DNA of 64,000 bases from Phenylobacterium hankyongense (lineage in GTDB: Bacteria; Pseudomonadota; Alphaproteobacteria; Caulobacterales; Caulobacteraceae): contig NZ_QFYP01000001.1 in NCBI RefSeq assembly GCF_003254505.1, positions 2,092,001 to 2,156,000 on the forward strand, given 5' to 3'. A program made the position numbers and the translations under genes. Under the pieces are notes generated by a model. It worked only from the letters and a program-made list of their open reading frames with translations, ran no database searches and was not told the origin of the DNA. Below are positions 17,861-26,324 of the stretch, one piece after another (positions within the stretch are counted from its first letter, which is position 1; each line of letters starts with the position of its first letter).

Positions 17861-17889
17861 GCCTCGCCCGTGAGAAAACCGGGCGAGGC
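17861..17889 (+). terminator. Hairpin after small peptide gene 2
   Basis: A perfect 10-bp stem, GCCTCGCCCG against CGGGCGAGGC, with a 9-base A-rich loop, 18 bases after the stop. No T-run follows, so it may be a weak or Rho-assisted terminator, or an mRNA-stabilising hairpin. Confidence 0.65.
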
Positions 17890-18066
17890 GTTGGCTTACG
17901 TCATGGAGCTGTCTCCGAATCTTTCCTATATTGGTCCTCGCAGCGGGACCGTTCCGGACCTCGGGACGCGGACGGTCAGACGTTGGCGCGTCCGGGAACG
18001 AGGGCTTCGTCTTCAGTCCACAAGCGTACGCCATAGGCGCGGCTCCGCGCCGCGGGAGGTCCGCCG

Positions 18067-18627
18067 ATGCAGGTGCTTAGCCGCCCGCCGTCCGGCTTCC
18101 CCTGCCTGGTGCTGAACGCCGACTTCCGGCCGCTCAGCTACTACCCCCTGTCGCTCTGGCCTTGGCAGGAAGTCATCAAGGCCGTGTTCCTGGACCGGGT
18201 CGACGTGGTCTCGACCTACGACCAGGCGGTCCACTCCCCCTCCTTCGAGATGAAGCTGCCCAGCGTCGTATCGCTGAAGCACTACGTGACCCAGGACCGG
18301 CCCCCGGCCTTCACCCGCTTCAACCTCTTCCTGCGCGACACCTTCACCTGCCAGTACTGCACGGCCTCGGAGGAGCTGACCTTCGACCACGTGATCCCGC
18401 GCTCGCGCGGCGGGCGGACCACCTGGGAAAACATCGTCACCGCCTGCGCGCGCTGCAACCTGACCAAGGGCGGCCGCACGCCGCACGAGGCCGGCATGCA
18501 TCCGCGCCACAAGCCGCGCCGGCCCACCGCCCACGAGCTGCTGGACCACGGCCGCCGCTTCCCGCCGCACCACCTGCACGAAAGCTGGCTCGACTACCTC
18601 TACTGGGACATCGAACTGGAGGCCTGA
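18067..18627 (+). CDS. HNH endonuclease family protein
   Basis: Protein of 186 residues with a clear C-terminal HNH nuclease module: CQYC (Cys95, Cys98) and CARC (Cys127, Cys130) as a structural zinc site, catalytic His108 in DHVIPRSRGG, and Asn122 in WENIV. The first 90 residues are a conserved domain common to stand-alone alphaproteobacterial HNH proteins. GGGAGG precedes the ATG. It is not near restriction or phage genes here; a housekeeping DNA-processing role is inferred, but its target is unknown. Confidence 0.9.
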   Translation: MQVLSRPPSGFPCLVLNADFRPLSYYPLSLWPWQEVIKAVFLDRVDVVSTYDQAVHSPSFEMKLPSVVSLKHYVTQDRPPAFTRFNLFLRDTFTCQYCTASEELTFDHVIPRSRGGRTTWENIVTACARCNLTKGGRTPHEAGMHPRHKPRRPTAHELLDHGRRFPPHHLHESWLDYLYWDIELEA

Positions 18628-18733
18628 GGACGGCCCGCAGGCGCGGCCGAGTCCCCGCCCGGCGCCGGAGGTGGCCTGGACGCGCATTGCGCCAGGCATG
18701 CGCTTAGGCGACGGTTGGTTCGAGGAGGCTCCC

Positions 18734-19537
18734 ATGAGCCTGACGACCGACGTCGCCCGGATGATGCGCCAGTGGGTGCAGGCGTGGCCCGCCGAACCCG
18801 AGCCGGGGCATCTGCTGAGGGTGCTGCGGTTGCTGGGCCAGTGGCGCTCGCAGATGCTGGCCAACACCTATCTGAAGCATCAGGGCGCGACGATCTACGG
18901 CGGCCCGTTCCGCGGCATGCAGTACGTCAGCGCCGCCACCGAGGGCGCCCTGATACCGAGGCTCTTGGGCACCTACGAATCCGAGCTGCATCCCTATCTC
19001 GCCGCGTTCGCCGCCGCCGACCTGGACTGCGTCGTCGATGTGGGCTGCGCCGAAGGCTATTACGCCGTCGGTCTCGCCCGGATGATGCCGCAGGTGACGG
19101 TCCACGCGCACGACATCGATCCGGCGGCCCGGGAAGCCTGCGCCGCCCTGGCCGCGCGCAACGGCGTCGCCGACCGGGTGGTGATCGGCGGGGCGTTCGA
19201 ACCGCAGGACTTCGAGGCCTTCGCCGGACGCCGCGTCCTGGTGCTGATGGATGCGGAGGGCGCCGAACTGGACGTCCTGCAGCCGGCGCTGAGCCCCGCC
19301 CTGGCGGACATGAGCCTGATCGTCGAGACCCACGACCTGTACCGGCCCGGAACCCTCGCCGCGATGATGGAGCGCTTCTCCGCGACCCACGACATCGTGC
19401 GCGTCGACCAGCAACCCAAGGTCTTCGACCTGCCGCCGTGGCTGCAGACCCTGTCCCACCTCGACCAGCTTCTGGCGGTGTGGGAGTGGCGCGTTCAGCC
19501 CACGCCGTGGCTGGTGATGCGGCCGAGGGCGCGCTGA
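18734..19537 (+). CDS. Class I SAM-dependent methyltransferase-like protein
   Basis: Protein of 267 residues with a Rossmann-type methyltransferase core. The SAM loop is VVDVGCAEGYYAVGLA (about 102-117), the acidic residue after beta-2 is in HAHDIDPAAR, and the later motif VLMDAEGAELDVL matches FkbM-like proteins. The ATG follows GAGGAGG by 6 bases. It may methylate a glycan or a small molecule. Neighbours give no pathway clue. Confidence 0.8.
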   Translation: MSLTTDVARMMRQWVQAWPAEPEPGHLLRVLRLLGQWRSQMLANTYLKHQGATIYGGPFRGMQYVSAATEGALIPRLLGTYESELHPYLAAFAAADLDCVVDVGCAEGYYAVGLARMMPQVTVHAHDIDPAAREACAALAARNGVADRVVIGGAFEPQDFEAFAGRRVLVLMDAEGAELDVLQPALSPALADMSLIVETHDLYRPGTLAAMMERFSATHDIVRVDQQPKVFDLPPWLQTLSHLDQLLAVWEWRVQPTPWLVMRPRAR

Positions 19538-19565
19538 GATCCGCCCCCGGCCTGCTCCGACGGCC

Positions 19566-20072
19566 TCAGGCGGCGCCGAGGTAGTCCATCTTGCCGAGCT
19601 GCACGCCGTTGTGGCGCAGGATCAGGTAGGTGGCGGTGACGTGGAAGTAGAAGTTCGGCGTCGCGAAATTCAGCAGGAAGGCGCTGCCCGGGAAGTTCAG
19701 GTCCTTGCCGCCGACCTTCAGGGTGATGGTGCGGTCTTCGCTGCCGTCGATCTTGTCGGCCGGGACGCTGTTCAGGAAGGCGATGGTCTTGGCCAGACGC
19801 TCCTGCAGCTCGGCGAAGGTGGCCTCGGTGTCGGGATAGCTCGGGACCTCGATGCCGGCGAGCCGGGCGACGCAGCCCTTGGCGCCGTCGGTGGCGATCT
19901 GGATCTGGCGCGACAGCGGGAGCATGTCCGGGGCCAGCCGGTCATTGATCAGCACCGAGGGCTCGATCTTCTTCGCTTCGGCGTGCGCCTCCGCCGTCTT
20001 CAGGATGGCCGAGAGGTTGTTCAGCATCCGCACGAACACGGGCACGGAAGCTTGGTGCATGGAAAGCGACAT
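19566..20072 (-). CDS. DUF1993 family protein
   Basis: Protein of 168 residues matching the DUF1993 (DinB-like four-helix) pattern: a start with MHQASVPVF and LNNLSAIL, LAPDMLPLSRQIQIATD in the middle, and FHVTATYLILRHNGV at the C-terminus. The function of the family is unknown. AAGGA precedes the ATG. It is convergent with the methyltransferase gene, 28 bases apart. Confidence 0.88.
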   Translation of the reverse strand: MSLSMHQASVPVFVRMLNNLSAILKTAEAHAEAKKIEPSVLINDRLAPDMLPLSRQIQIATDGAKGCVARLAGIEVPSYPDTEATFAELQERLAKTIAFLNSVPADKIDGSEDRTITLKVGGKDLNFPGSAFLLNFATPNFYFHVTATYLILRHNGVQLGKMDYLGAA

Positions 20073-20158
20073 GGAGATCCTTGTCTGAAAAGGGGAGCAC
20101 GGACCGGCGCGGCCGGTCGTCCTCCCCATATGGTGACGCTTCGCCCGCCGCCTAGGGC

Positions 20159-20443
20159 TCAGCGGAAGACGTAGATCCCGCCGGTGACGCCGTGCGGGGC
20201 TTCGGCCAGGCCGCGGATCTCGAGCGGCACCCGCCGCGCGCCGCACAGGCACCGCAGCCGCGACTCCAGGTGCTCGACGCTGTGCCGCGCCAGGCCCTGG
20301 GCGAACCAGGGGCCGGGGTCGACGGAGGCCTCGCGCCCGCAGCGGCACACCGCCCACAGGCTGCTGCGCGCCGCCAGCGCCTGGTTGAGCCTCGGCGCGC
20401 CCAGCGCCGCGCCGATCGTCTGATGAGATGCGCCGTCCGCCAT
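20159..20443 (-). CDS. Small CxC-containing protein (94 residues)
   Basis: Unrecognised protein of 94 residues with two Cys pairs, CRC (about 33-35) and CLC (about 67-69), set like two knuckles of a zinc ribbon. The GGAGG at 9 bases before the ATG supports this start over a TTG upstream. No transmembrane segment is seen. A nucleic-acid or metal-binding role is possible but unproven. Confidence 0.65.
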   Translation of the reverse strand: MADGASHQTIGAALGAPRLNQALAARSSLWAVCRCGREASVDPGPWFAQGLARHSVEHLESRLRCLCGARRVPLEIRGLAEAPHGVTGGIYVFR

Positions 20444-20637
20444 GATCCGCCTCCGTGAGTAGAACAAAAGCAGAACTCCAGGGCTTGCGCGACTCCGCGG
20501 AGGGTGCGCTGACGGAAAGGCTCAACCGGGCGTGGTCGCTGCGGCCGGTTTGAGGGGGAGGATGGGCGCGATTCCGCGCCGGCTGTCGACGCGGCTCGGC
20601 CGCGGAGGAGGCTGCAAGCTGTGGACGGACGTCGCGG

Positions 20638-21279
20638 CTAAGCGCGCGGCTCGCGCCACATGGTCCAGGTCGGCGGCGAGCCGGGGCGGATGAAATACTC
20701 GCTCGTCACCTCGAAGCCGTGGCGGCGGTAGAGCGCGACGTTGGACTCGGTGGAGGTCTCCAGGAAGGCCGCGCGGCCCTCGGCGTCGACCTTCGCCAGG
20801 CCCGCCGCCAGCAGCCGCGAGCCGACGCCCAGGCCCTGGGCGCGGGGATGCACGCCGAGCAGCCACAGGTAGGCGTGCGGCCGGTCCATCGGATGGGTGC
20901 GGTCCATCGCCTCGCGCATGGCGACCAGCCGCCCGAAGCGCGCCAGCCCGGTGGCGCCCAGCAGGGTCGGCACGGCGCGCAGCTCCTGCCAGAGCGGGTT
21001 GGGGCCGAGCTTCTCCGAGGGGATCCACACCGCCGCCGCGCCGCCGGTGGCCGGCCGCTGGATGGCGCCCACCGGGAAGGCGATCTCGCGCAGCATCAGC
21101 CGGAACAGTTTCTCCCGCGCCGCGTGCCGGCCGGCGTCGGGGCGCATGAACCAGTCGAACATCGGGTAGTCGGCGAAGGCCGCCGAGAGGTCCGCCGCGG
21201 CGGCGTCGAGCTCGTGCTCGGCGGCGACGACCGGGGTTTCGGCGGCCCGCCGGATGTCCTCGGCGCCGGGCTCGCTCAT
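20638..21279 (-). CDS. GNAT-family N-acetyltransferase
   Basis: Acetyltransferase of 213 residues. The acetyl-CoA loop is GVHPRAQGLGVGSRLL (about 141-156), followed by the conserved ETSTESNVALYRRHGF motif that closes the GNAT fold. Its ATG overlaps the coq7 stop by 4 bases, so it is the last gene of a dsbB-coq7-GNAT operon. The acceptor substrate is unknown. Confidence 0.9.
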   Translation of the reverse strand: MSEPGAEDIRRAAETPVVAAEHELDAAAADLSAAFADYPMFDWFMRPDAGRHAAREKLFRLMLREIAFPVGAIQRPATGGAAAVWIPSEKLGPNPLWQELRAVPTLLGATGLARFGRLVAMREAMDRTHPMDRPHAYLWLLGVHPRAQGLGVGSRLLAAGLAKVDAEGRAAFLETSTESNVALYRRHGFEVTSEYFIRPGSPPTWTMWREPRA

Positions 21280-21839
21280 AGCTTCTCGCTGATCTTGATG
21301 GCCGCGCGGCAGCCGGTGCGGATGACCGCGGCCAGCAGGCCGTAGCCCGGCGCCTGGCGCGCGCCCTCCTCGACGGCGAGGTCGCGGTGGGCCAGCTCTT
21401 CCTCGCGGAAGCGGGCGAGCTCGGCGGCCAGCTCCGGCTCGCGCTCGGAGATCTCCGCCACCTGGCCGGCGTAGTGTTCCTCGATCACCGTTTCGACGGC
21501 CTCGGTGCAGGCATGCGCGGCCTTGTCGCCCAGCAGCGCCGTGCCGGCGCCGAGCGCGAACCCGGCCAGCCGCCAGACCGGCGTCAGCGCGGTCGGCCGC
21601 ACGCGGCGTTCGGTGAGCAGGCGGTCGAAGCGGGCCAGGTGCTCGGCTTCATGCGCCTCCATCTCGGCCAGCTGGCCGGCGATCCGCTCGTGCCGAGGCG
21701 CCGCGCCGAGCACCGCCCGTTGGCCGCGGTAGATGGAGACTGCGCCCAGTTCGCCGGCATGGTCGACCCGCAGGATCTCCGCGAGCCTGGCCGCCATGGC
21801 GCCTCGCCCCGGGCGCGGCGGGATCGGCTTGTCGCTCAT
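21276..21839 (-). CDS. coq7: Demethoxyubiquinone hydroxylase Coq7
   Basis: Di-iron hydroxylase of 187 residues for a late ubiquinone step (C6 hydroxylation of demethoxyubiquinone). The ferritin-like iron ligands are visible as LRVDHAGELGAV, EMEAHEAEHL, VETVIEEHYAGQ and EEELAHRDLA, each giving a Glu or ExxH ligand. It is peripheral to the inner membrane in known homologues. It overlaps both neighbours by 4 bases (ATGA), making one operon. Confidence 0.94.
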   Translation of the reverse strand: MSDKPIPPRPGRGAMAARLAEILRVDHAGELGAVSIYRGQRAVLGAAPRHERIAGQLAEMEAHEAEHLARFDRLLTERRVRPTALTPVWRLAGFALGAGTALLGDKAAHACTEAVETVIEEHYAGQVAEISEREPELAAELARFREEELAHRDLAVEEGARQAPGYGLLAAVIRTGCRAAIKISEKL

Positions 21840-22354
21840 AGCTTGGACCTTTCGCGCAGGGCCGCGGCGACGCTGAGGCCGGCGAACACCAGCGAGGCGA
21901 CGGCGTTCCAGCCGGCCATGGAGAGGCCGCCGAACACCCAGGCGGCCTGGTCGCAGGCCGGCGGGCGGATCTTCGCCCCGTTCATCAGTTCGTTGAGGGC
22001 GCTGGCGCTCACCGCCCCGGCTCCCGACCCCGAGCAGGTGGTCGGGCCGGGCCAGAACTTCCACTCCGCGCCGGCGTGGTAGGCGGCGACGCCGGCGCCG
22101 GTCAGGAACACCAGCGCCAGAATCCAGCAGGTGGCGGCGCGCCAGCGCGGGCCGCCGGGCAGCCGCACGATGACCATGAACCCGGCCGACAGGGCCGCGG
22201 CCACCCAGTAGACCTCCCGTTGCCGCAGGCAGAGCGTGCAGGGAGCCAGCCCGCCGAAGGTCTCGAACGCGTGGGCGATCGCCAGCATGCCGGCGGAGAT
22301 CACCAGCGCGCAAAGCCGCCAGCGGTCGAGGAAGGGGCGAAGGAAATCGCTCAT
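21836..22354 (-). CDS. DsbB-family disulfide bond formation protein
   Basis: Inner-membrane quinone-linked thiol oxidase of 172 residues with four hydrophobic helices. The first periplasmic loop has the active pair CTLC (Cys39, Cys42). The second loop has Cys in TTCSGSG and in RPPACDQ, equivalent to the DsbB second pair. It should reoxidise DsbA-like proteins and pass electrons to ubiquinone, which fits its location beside coq7. The ATG at 22354 is chosen over an upstream TTG. Confidence 0.9.
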   Translation of the reverse strand: MSDFLRPFLDRWRLCALVISAGMLAIAHAFETFGGLAPCTLCLRQREVYWVAAALSAGFMVIVRLPGGPRWRAATCWILALVFLTGAGVAAYHAGAEWKFWPGPTTCSGSGAGAVSASALNELMNGAKIRPPACDQAAWVFGGLSMAGWNAVASLVFAGLSVAAALRERSKL

Positions 22355-22382
22355 TGCGGGCGATATGATCCCAAATGCGGGC

Positions 22383-22961
22383 TCAGCCAAAGACCTTCAG
22401 CGCGACGACCACGCCGACCAGCGCCACGACGCCGATGACCGTGTAGAGCGCCAGCCGGCGTTCCACCTCCTCGCGGATCGCCGGGCCGAAGTATTTCAGC
22501 AGGGTGGCGGTGAGGAAGAAGCGCGCGCCGCGGGTCACGATCGAGGCCCAGACGAAGGTCAGGAGGTCGAAGCGCGCCAGGCCGGCGGTGATCGTCACCA
22601 GCTTGTAGGGGATCGGCGTCAGGCCCTTGATCAGGATGATCCACAGGCCGTACTGCGCGAACCAGGCGTGGAACTCCGCGGCGCCCTGCGGATGGCCGAA
22701 GAAGGCCAGGATCTGGTGGCCGACCGGCTCCAGGAAGACGCCGATGGCGTAGCCCAGCATGCCGCCGATCACCGAGGCGGCGGTGCAGATCCCGGCGTAC
22801 AGGAAGGCCCGCTGCGGCTTGGCCAGCACCATCGGCGCCAGCATCACGTCGGGCGGGATCGGGAAGAACGAGCTCTCCGCGAAGGAGATCACCGCGAGGG
22901 CTGCGGGCGCGTGCCGCGACCCGGCCAGGTTCATGACCCAGTCGTAGACTTTGCGAAGCAT
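22383..22961 (-). CDS. YqaA/DedA-type (VTT domain) membrane protein
   Basis: Inner-membrane protein of 192 residues with four to five hydrophobic segments and the VTT-domain signature. The re-entrant motif SFFPIPPDVMLAP lies near 31-43 and a second, KGLTPIPYKLVTITAG, near 113-128. Such proteins are linked to lipid-carrier flipping and membrane homeostasis. It ends 28 bases upstream of the dsbB-like gene and may share its transcript. Confidence 0.88.
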   Translation of the reverse strand: MLRKVYDWVMNLAGSRHAPAALAVISFAESSFFPIPPDVMLAPMVLAKPQRAFLYAGICTAASVIGGMLGYAIGVFLEPVGHQILAFFGHPQGAAEFHAWFAQYGLWIILIKGLTPIPYKLVTITAGLARFDLLTFVWASIVTRGARFFLTATLLKYFGPAIREEVERRLALYTVIGVVALVGVVVALKVFG

Positions 22962-23109
22962 GGATGGTCCAGGATGAGGCGTCAGGCGTTGAGCTAGCAG
23001 GCGTGACGGCGCTTGTCTTCCGGCGACCGCAGACTGGGGTTGATCGCCGCGGGGCGCTCGGCCAAACCGGGTAGGGCGTCCGCACGCGGTTGGGTGGGTG
23101 GTTTTCCTG

Positions 23110-24129
23110 ATGACGACAGCCGATGCGGCCGGAGCCACCTCGCCGACCTTGGGAGACTGGGCGCTGGTGGCGCACGGCGGGGCGGGCGTGATCGACCGCG
23201 CGGACCTCAAGCCCGAGCAGGAGGCGGCCTACCGGGCCGCCCTGGCGCGGGTCGCGCAAGCCGGGGCCGAGGTGCTGCGCAACGGCGGCTCGGCGCTGGA
23301 CGCGGTCGAGGCCGCGATCCGCCTGCTGGAAGACGATCCGCTGTTCAACGCCGGCCGCGGCGCGGTCTTCACCGCCGAAGGGCGCAACGAGCTCGACAGC
23401 TCGATCATGGACGGCCGGACGCTGCAGGCCGGCGCGGTGGCCGGCGTCACCCGCACCCGCAACCCGATCTCCCTGGCCCGCGCGGTGATGGAGCGCTCCG
23501 AGCACGTCTTCCTGGCCGGCGCTGGGGCCGACGCCTTCTCGAAGGCCCACGGGTTGGAGCAGGTCGAGCCGGGCTATTTCTTCACCGAGCGGCGCTGGCG
23601 CTCGCTGGAGGCCGAGCTGAGGCGGCAGGGCCTGCCGATCCCGCCGCGGCCCCCGGGCGCCGGCGCCTGCCGCGACGAGGCCGAGGCCCTGGCCCACGAC
23701 GAGGGCAAGCGCGGGACCGTGGGCGTGGTGGCGCTGGACCGCCACGGCGACGTGGCCGCCGGCGTCTCCACCGGCGGGACGACCGCCAAGCGCTGGGGCC
23801 GGGTGGGGGACAGCCCGATCATCGGGGCCGGCGCCTTCGCCACCAACCGCGCCTGCGCGGTCTCGGCCACCGGCGCCGGCGAGTATTTCATCCGCCTGAG
23901 CGTGGCGCGCCGGATCTGCGACCTGGTGGAGCTGAAGGGCCTGCCCCTGCAGGCCGCCGTCGACCAGGTGGTGCAGGCCGAGCTGACGGCCCTGGGCGGC
24001 GACGGCGGGGTGATCGCGGTGGCGCCGGACGGCGAGATCGCCTGGAGCTTCAACACCTCGGGCATGTATCGTGCCCGTATCGCCGACAACCAACCCCTGG
24101 TGATCGGCATCTACAAGGACGATCCCTGA
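23110..24129 (+). CDS. iaaA: Isoaspartyl peptidase/L-asparaginase (Ntn hydrolase)
   Basis: Plant-type asparaginase of 339 residues that cleaves isoaspartyl dipeptides and asparagine. The precursor is expected to self-cleave before Thr203 in KRGTVGVVAL, the nucleophile. GVSTGGTTAKRWGRVGD and the substrate-binding GAGAFA follow. The N-terminal half has VAHGGAG and the NAGRGAVF loop typical of alpha subunits. Cytoplasmic. The stop is one base before the next ATG. Confidence 0.94.
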   Translation: MTTADAAGATSPTLGDWALVAHGGAGVIDRADLKPEQEAAYRAALARVAQAGAEVLRNGGSALDAVEAAIRLLEDDPLFNAGRGAVFTAEGRNELDSSIMDGRTLQAGAVAGVTRTRNPISLARAVMERSEHVFLAGAGADAFSKAHGLEQVEPGYFFTERRWRSLEAELRRQGLPIPPRPPGAGACRDEAEALAHDEGKRGTVGVVALDRHGDVAAGVSTGGTTAKRWGRVGDSPIIGAGAFATNRACAVSATGAGEYFIRLSVARRICDLVELKGLPLQAAVDQVVQAELTALGGDGGVIAVAPDGEIAWSFNTSGMYRARIADNQPLVIGIYKDDP

Positions 24130-24130
24130 G

Positions 24131-24403
24131 ATGGATCGCTTCGAGTCCGATCTGGAAGAGGCCGCCCGCGACGAGCTCGACCGCGCCTGCACGCTCGGCT
24201 GGCGCCAGCTCGCGGCCCACACCCCGTGGGGGGACACCTTCGAGGGGTTCACGCCCGGCGGTCGCGAGGTCTGCTTCGAGCGCAGCTATCTGTGGGAAGG
24301 TGAGGCTCGGGGCGACATCCGGGTTGAACTGACCGTCTACCAGCGTGAAGCCTACGAGCAGGGTGTTCGGCTGACCCGCACCATCGCGCGGGAGGATCGA
24401 TGA
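24131..24403 (+). CDS. Hypothetical 90-residue protein
   Basis: Unrecognised small protein, strongly acidic at the N-terminus (RFESDLEEAARDELD), with two predicted beta strands around EVCFERSYLW and DIRVELTVYQ. It starts one base after the iaaA stop and ends 19 bases before the FAH-family gene, so it is very likely translated from the same mRNA. No signal peptide or membrane segment. Confidence 0.65.
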   Translation: MDRFESDLEEAARDELDRACTLGWRQLAAHTPWGDTFEGFTPGGREVCFERSYLWEGEARGDIRVELTVYQREAYEQGVRLTRTIAREDR

Positions 24404-24422
24404 AAAAGAAGGTGAGGAAACG

Positions 24423-25427
24423 ATGAAGCTGGCGTCCCTGAAGGGCGGCCGCGACGGGCGGCTGGTGGTGGTCTCGAACGATCTGGCCTGGTGCACGCCG
24501 GCGGACCTGATCGCGCCCACCCTGCAGGCGGCGCTGGACGACTGGGAGCACTGCGAGCCGGACCTGCGCGCCTTGGCCGAGAGCCTGGAGCTCGGCGCCG
24601 TTCCGCGGGAACGCTTCCACGAGCACGAGGCGGCGAGCCCCTTGCCCCGCGCCTATCAGTGGGCGGACGGCTCGGCCTATGTGAACCACGTGGCGCTGGT
24701 CCGCCAGGCGCGCGGCGCGGAGATGCCGGAGAGCTTCTGGACCGACCCGCTGATGTACCAGGGCGGCTCCGACGGCTTCCTCGGACCGCGCGAGGCCATT
24801 CCCCTTGCCGACGAATCCTGGGGGCTCGATCTCGAGGGCGAGGTGGCGGTGATCACCGGCGACGTGCCGCAGGGCGCGAGCCGGGACGAGGCGCTGGCCG
24901 CCGTGCGCCTGGTCATGCTCTGCAACGACGTGTCCCTGCGCAACCTGATCCCCGGCGAGCTCGCCAAGGGCTTCGGCTTCTTCCAGGCCAAGCCGGCGTC
25001 GGCCTTCTCGCCGGTGGCGGTGACGCCGGACGCCCTGGAGGGCTGGAGGGACGGCAAGCTGCACGGCGCGCTGGAGGTCGAGCTGAACGGCAAGCCGCTG
25101 GGCGAGGCCGACGCCGGCGTCGACATGACCTTCGACTTCGGGACGCTGATCGCCCACGCCGCGAAGACCCGCAGCCTGACGGCCGGCTCGATCGTCGGTT
25201 CGGGCACGGTGTCCAACCGCGGCTCCGACGGCGGTCCGGGCAAGCCGATCGCCGACGGCGGGGTCGGCTACTCCTGCCTGGCCGAGGTGCGGACGGCGGA
25301 GACCCTGGTCGAAGGCCGGCCGAGGACTCCGTTCCTGAAGGCCGGCGACGTGGTGCGGATCGAGATGCGCGACGCCCGCCGCCACAGCCTCTTCGGCGCC
25401 ATCGAACAGGCAGTTGCGGCCGAATGA
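24423..25427 (+). CDS. Fumarylacetoacetate hydrolase family protein
   Basis: FAH-fold hydrolase of 334 residues. Metal-binding acidic residues sit in LDLEGEVAVI and LCNDVSLRNL. The LAKGFGFFQAKPASAFSP stretch, cited as residues about 180-197, the FGTLIAHAAKT block and the GSGTVSN motif fit the fumarylacetoacetase-like group of aromatic-degradation enzymes. GTGAGGA precedes the ATG. The overlapping MarR gene behind it suggests substrate-induced control, for instance in tyrosine/homogentisate breakdown, but no partner genes are nearby. Confidence 0.9.
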   Translation: MKLASLKGGRDGRLVVVSNDLAWCTPADLIAPTLQAALDDWEHCEPDLRALAESLELGAVPRERFHEHEAASPLPRAYQWADGSAYVNHVALVRQARGAEMPESFWTDPLMYQGGSDGFLGPREAIPLADESWGLDLEGEVAVITGDVPQGASRDEALAAVRLVMLCNDVSLRNLIPGELAKGFGFFQAKPASAFSPVAVTPDALEGWRDGKLHGALEVELNGKPLGEADAGVDMTFDFGTLIAHAAKTRSLTAGSIVGSGTVSNRGSDGGPGKPIADGGVGYSCLAEVRTAETLVEGRPRTPFLKAGDVVRIEMRDARRHSLFGAIEQAVAAE

Positions 25428-25927
25428 GCGCCGACGACGGCGAGAGCGCGCTGGAGCTCGACAGCTACCTGCCGTACCGGCTGTCGGTGGCGTCGAACGC
25501 GGTGTCGGGCCTGATCGCGCGCGCCTACCAGGACCGCTTCGGCCTCTCGATCCCGCAATGGCGGCTGATCTGCGTGCTGGCGGAGTACCGTGAGCTCACC
25601 CAGGGCCAGGTCGTCGCGCGCACGGTGATGGACAAGGTCACCGTCAGCCGCGCGGCGCAGGGGCTGCTGAACCGCCATCTGGTGGGGCGGTCCGATCACC
25701 AGGCCGACGGGCGATCGCACGTGCTGGCGCTGACGCCGCAAGGGGCGCGCCTGTACGCCGAGATCGCGCCGCTGGCGCTGGCCTACGAGGCGGCGCTGAT
25801 TTCAGGCCTGGCGCCGGAGGAGGTGACCCTGCTCAAACGCCTGCTCTCTCGCCTGCAATCGGCGGCCGGCGCGCTGGCCGGGGAGATCGAACCGCCGTCC
25901 CTGGATTACGGGCCTGAGCCGACCTAG
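25424..25927 (+). CDS. MarR-family regulator coupled to the FAH gene
   Basis: Winged-helix MarR regulator of 167 residues with the recognition helix in TVMDKVTVSRAAQGLLNR and a wing QADGRSHVLALTPQGARL. Its ATG overlaps the FAH-family stop by 4 bases (ATGA), so hydrolase and regulator are co-translated. It likely represses the operon until an aromatic intermediate binds; this is inferred from the family. Its stop interlocks with that of a convergent small gene. Confidence 0.9.
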   Translation: MSADDGESALELDSYLPYRLSVASNAVSGLIARAYQDRFGLSIPQWRLICVLAEYRELTQGQVVARTVMDKVTVSRAAQGLLNRHLVGRSDHQADGRSHVLALTPQGARLYAEIAPLALAYEAALISGLAPEEVTLLKRLLSRLQSAAGALAGEIEPPSLDYGPEPT

Positions 25928-26247
25928 TGGAGGAGCGCGGCCTCGGGGCGGACGCCCCAGCGGTGCGAGCCCTCGCCGAACGGCAGATGGAAGCCGAAGG
26001 CGGCGCGCCGGCGCTCATCGCGCCAGTTCTCCTCGAAACTGTGGATGAGGGCCGCTTGCAGATCCTCCGGGATCTGACGGACGTCGTGACCCAGGTTACG
26101 GGCCACTTGCTCAATCACCATTGCGCGGTGCGCTTCGCCGCCGAGCAACAGGAGGGCCTCACGGACGCGTTTGGCGAGGGTTTGATTGCCCCGCCCCGGC
26201 TTTTTGCCGCTGCGTGTGTCGGAGGCGATTTCCAGCATCTTCTGCAT
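25924..26247 (-). CDS. Hypothetical 107-residue protein
   Basis: Unrecognised protein. The N-terminal third is basic (SDTRSGKKPGRGNQTLAKRVREAL), the middle is helical (MVIEQVARNLG) and the C-terminus is rich in aromatic residues (FGFHLPFGEGSHRWG). There is no signal or membrane segment. It overlaps the convergent MarR stop by 4 bases. A nucleic-acid-binding role is possible from the basic N-terminus but is unsupported otherwise. Confidence 0.55.
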   Translation of the reverse strand: MQKMLEIASDTRSGKKPGRGNQTLAKRVREALLLLGGEAHRAMVIEQVARNLGHDVRQIPEDLQAALIHSFEENWRDERRRAAFGFHLPFGEGSHRWGVRPEAALLH

Positions 26248-26324
26248 GACGGGACGCTCGCACGCGGTGATTTAGCGACGCGTTAAAGGGCAGGTTGAAT
26301 GCGTGGTTAACCGCAGCCGGGGGT

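Noticed and set aside
22351..24252. 633-codon minus-strand frame spanning the iaaA gene and part of the YqaA gene
   Set aside because: The part over iaaA is antisense; only the YqaA-like part starting at 22961 is real.
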